This document shows, in pieces, positions 61,529-64,000 of a stretch of 64,000 bases of DNA. The first letter of the stretch is position 1. Every line of letters starts with the position of its first letter. Position numbers and translations under genes: made by a program. Source of the stretch: Afipia sp. GTDB taxonomy: Bacteria > Pseudomonadota > Alphaproteobacteria > Rhizobiales > Xanthobacteraceae. The notes below the pieces were generated by a model. That model searched no databases and had not been told where the DNA came from. It was given only the letters and a program-made list of their open reading frames with translations. The stretch spans positions 211,349 through 275,348 of the forward strand of contig JAFKER010000008.1 in NCBI GenBank assembly GCA_017308595.1, written 5' to 3'.

Positions 61529-63851
61529 TTAGAAGGAGTAGCCGTTTAGAAGGGCGCGCCCCCAAACTGAGATCGTTCGTCGATGTTCGCCCAGATATCG
61601 GGATGCGAAGGCCTTCTCTAAAGGACGCTCGCAGTCATGCACAAACACCGTCCCACCCGGTGCCACGAGGTTTGCTGCGGTCACGATGCTCTGGGAGCGG
61701 CCGGGGAGATGAGGTGCGTACCCGGCGGGTCCGTCAACCAACACAATATCCCACGACTTGGCTTCGATGCCATCGGGAAGATCAAGCTTGAGACTGTCGC
61801 CAGAGTTGATCTGCTCAGCCCATTTCTCAACCCGCGTTTCGTAACTCACCTTGGCGATTTCCGCTGTCGTAAGCCTGGGACGGATCTTGTCGATCCACTC
61901 CTGATCATCCTCTATGAAGATGGTTCTTCCATCGCAATTGATGCGTTCCCAGAATGAAGAATCATTCCCGCAGCCAAATACGATCAATCTGCATTTCGGT
62001 AATCTCAAGATAGCGTTGACGATGGGTGCCAGTTCCGCTGGCTCCAGCTGAATTCCACGCAAGTCGGCTTTTTCAATTTCGACGATTGAAGCAGTCGTCG
62101 CGGCCGTGCGGGCCGCATGACTTGAGCCCTCCAGTCTCTGCAGATGCGCCTCAAAACGGTCCCACGTCACCATTCCGCTAAAGTCGCCATAGGGCCATTC
62201 GCTAAAGGCTTCCGGTCTTCCACCGAGCTTCAGTCTAAGATCATCAACCAGCTCCAGGAAGCGGGTGCGCTCATTTTTGATGCGAGCGAGCGTGCGTTGA
62301 CGAATGTAATCTCTTGGAATCTGTCGCGCCTTCAACTCAAGAACGGCATTCTTGACGGCATCCGCGGCAGGCTCGCAGATGACGCAATACTCGGGGTCGA
62401 AATAGACGTCGCGGCCTCCACGGCTCGGCGTGCTCACCACGCCTAGACCCGCCAGCATGTATTCCATAGATGCATAATTTGTTCCTTCAACCTCGGAGAG
62501 GCAAAGGCCGACCCGCGCTCTGTTCAATGAGGCATTCGTTTCCGTCTGACTAAGGCGGCGAGGGCGGCCGTCAATCAGTGGATTCAGCAGAACGTGATGA
62601 GGTCGCTCGCGTCTGATTTGCTCGAGCCGAGCCTGTTGAGCTTTCTCATATTCACCAGACCCGTCTAAATATCCAAGGTAGGCGAAACTCTCGATTTCTG
62701 AGGTTAGCTCATAGCGCTTGTCGGCAACAAAGCGTGCATTGTATATCGCATCGAACTCCACCGCGACATCCGGGAGAGGACGAAAGATTTTATCGGAGAC
62801 TGTGAAGTTCTTATTGAGGAAGAGTGCCGTTAAACCCTCTGCCGCAAGCATATCTGCTTCCCGCTGGGTGTTGCCCATGAAAACCAGACGATGATCCGGA
62901 TAAAGTTTCTTATGTTCTCGAGCGGAATTGCCTATTGCGGCAATCTTAGCGGATTCTTCTATGGACCAAGTCGGATAAATAAGGAATGCAGCGGGACAAT
63001 TGCCAAAATGACGACCGAAAGCTCCTGCTATTCCGGTCCACTCGTCGTAGGCGATACCTGATTTGATAATCAGCGGATTTTGCGAAAGCACTGCGATAGG
63101 CCCGAAATCCCTGAATCCCTGCGGAGGCGGAAAATAGCGCAACGGATGTGATGGCGTTATCGCATGGGTGGCGCATTTTCGCGTTCGTGGGAGAAGACGA
63201 TCCGTCAAGCGGGATAGAAAGAGCCGCGTCATGCGCTTACCAAGGCGCAGGATAAAGCCAAGGGGTAGCCGCTGGGCCAGCGCCGCTTCCACCAGTGGTA
63301 TTAAGGCGCGGGCGCGCAGTCTCTTGGGAAGCTCAGTGAGTAGCTCACTGTCCCCTAGTGCAGTTCTCATCTTACTTAGATGGCGCGCGGCAGAGAGTAT
63401 AAATGCCGAAGAAGCCTCCGGTGGATTCCCGGACATGGTGATCGATATCTGCTCAGGGACTCCCCAAAATCTCTCACCACCCAGAAGGGGCCTGAAACGT
63501 TCGCTCTGGCTGAGAATGAAGTCGGTGGTTTCCTCGGCAAGCTTGCGATGGAGTCCCTCGAACTCGGCTCTGCCGCTGTGACTTCCAGCGAGACTCTCTC
63601 GCAAGGCAAAGTAATTCGCATCGTGAAGCCGATAAAACGATAGTGGTTGGTCAATCAAGGCCGAACCGCCTAAAGCTTGGCAGAAGGGATTCACATAAGC
63701 GTCGGATGCGCGCATATATGGACGTTGAGGTTGCCCTTTGCAGATAATCGATAGGATGCTGCGTCGATACATATTCGCGGAGCCTGGCGACCAAAACCAT
63801 CCCACATGCCACGGCGCAATCGAGGATACTTGGTTAGTAAGAGAAGAATAT
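61529..63851 (-). pseudogene. Multidomain glycosyltransferase with C-terminal GXM/IRX15-like methyltransferase domain, 5' part lost to an IS element
   Basis: The frame is open from the IS end (63851) to TGA at 61529; the first usable start is GTG 63805 (758 residues), but residues before it (NQVSSIAPWHVGWFW) also read as GT2 sequence, so the real gene began further upstream. Order: end of a GT2 domain (WSPGSANMYRRSILS, LIDQPLSFYRLHDANYF), a central GT-B-like domain (about 230-530; IAYDEWTGIAGAFGRHFGN, TNYASMEYMLAGLGVVSTPS), then from about 600 a domain with LIVFGCGNDSSFWERINCDG, RTIFIEDDQEWIDKI, IVLVDGPAGYAPHLPGR and TVFVHDCERPLEK. The last matches the DUF579/GXM polysaccharide methyltransferases that methylate glucuronic acid on plant xylan. 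Function of the remaining part is uncertain. Confidence 0.8.
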
Positions 63852-64000
63852 TGACCTGCCCCCCTGATTGCCCTCGTTTATAAGTAGACTCTGTTCTGGT
63901 TTTCGCCCCTGCTGGAGCGGTTGGCGAACTCGGTCGGTGTAAGCCCTTTGAGGCTCGTGTGGGGTCGGTTGGTGTTGTAGTCGATCCTCCAGTCCTCGAT
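63852..64000 (-). mobile_element. IS3-family insertion sequence, one end (continues past the window)
   Basis: The terminal sequence TGACCTGCCCCCCTGATTG at 63852 starts with TG and has the C-rich look of IS3-family inverted repeats. Inside it lies the end of the transposase. The other end and the target duplication are outside the window. It is inserted in the coding sequence of the multidomain glycosyltransferase. Confidence 0.75.
63878..64000 (-). CDS. IS3-family transposase OrfB, C-terminal 40 residues (partial)
   Basis: Minus strand from the window edge: IEDWRIDYNTNRPHTSLKGL followed by TPTEFANRSSRGENQNRVYL and TAA at 63880-63878. 'YN..RPH.SL...TP.EFA' is the end of the DDE integrase catalytic domain of IS3-family OrfB (the last strand and helix after the catalytic Glu). 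The rest lies off the window, so activity cannot be judged. Confidence 0.9.
   Translation of the reverse strand: MEDWRIDYNTNRPHTSLKGLTPTEFANRSSRGENQNRVYL

Overview
The window looks like the chromosome of an alphaproteobacterium of the Bradyrhizobium/Afipia/Rhodopseudomonas group (Nitrobacteraceae). Three things point there: a ureDABC-EFG urease cluster, a complete alphaproteobacterial general stress response (GSR) locus (PhyR-NepR-EcfG plus a HWE/HisKA_2 kinase), and families of palindromic intergenic repeats of the kind common in these genomes. The first ~49 kb is GC-rich and densely coding. From about 49.2 kb to the right edge the sequence is visibly more AT-rich and looks like an acquired surface-polysaccharide island. 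No tRNA, rRNA or CRISPR array was recognised. All calls come from reading the sequence and translations; no database search was run.

Layout. 1-6.1 kb: the tail of an ABC-transporter ATPase (probably urea uptake), then ureD-ureA-ureB-ureC, two tandem ABM-fold monooxygenase-like genes, and ureE-ureF-ureG. 6.1-15.6 kb: GSR neighbourhood with a CHASE-type sensor kinase, ecfG, nepR, phyR and small envelope or stress proteins (DUF883, DUF3309, CsbD, AI-2E-type permease, L,D-transpeptidase, tiny membrane peptides). Many of these have a GGAAC-N16/17-CGTT EcfG-type promoter readable upstream. 15.7-17.8 kb: malate synthase G. 18.2-29.9 kb: assimilatory sulfate pathway, with cysNC and cysD on the minus strand, divergent cysG-DUF2849-cysI-DUF934-cysH, and then the sulfate ABC importer (binding protein, cysT, cysW, cysA).

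30-49 kb: a mixed core region. It holds a CAP-domain lipoprotein, patatin, 3-hydroxybutyrate dehydrogenase, a polysaccharide flippase, DUF924, fadD, a DD-carboxypeptidase with a long Ala/Lys/Pro tail, the cyclic glucan exporter ndvA, a quinone-oxidoreductase-like enzyme, an orphan substrate-binding protein, a HisE-like protein, a YqaA/DedA-type membrane protein, a nitronate-monooxygenase-like flavoprotein, an acyl-CoA thioesterase-like protein, a nonsense-interrupted small exported protein and a GrlR-like protein.

49.5-64 kb: the island. It opens with relics of two mobile-element genes, a probable HUH/Rep-type gene on the minus strand abutting a serine recombinase broken by a stop and a frameshift. 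Two glycosyltransferase-like genes follow on the plus strand. Next is a seven-gene minus-strand operon whose first two genes are a PqqD-like protein and an HPr-kinase-like ATPase, followed by glycosyltransferases and a NTP_transf_5-type nucleotidyltransferase. After these come a short-chain dehydrogenase, a UDP-glucuronate decarboxylase and a large multidomain glycosyltransferase. The last ends in a domain resembling plant glucuronoxylan O-methyltransferases (GXM/IRX15, DUF579-like), and its 5' part is cut off by an IS3-family element running off the right edge. The PqqD/HPr-kinase-like/nucleotidyltransferase set inside a glycan operon is the best candidate for a little-described system here.
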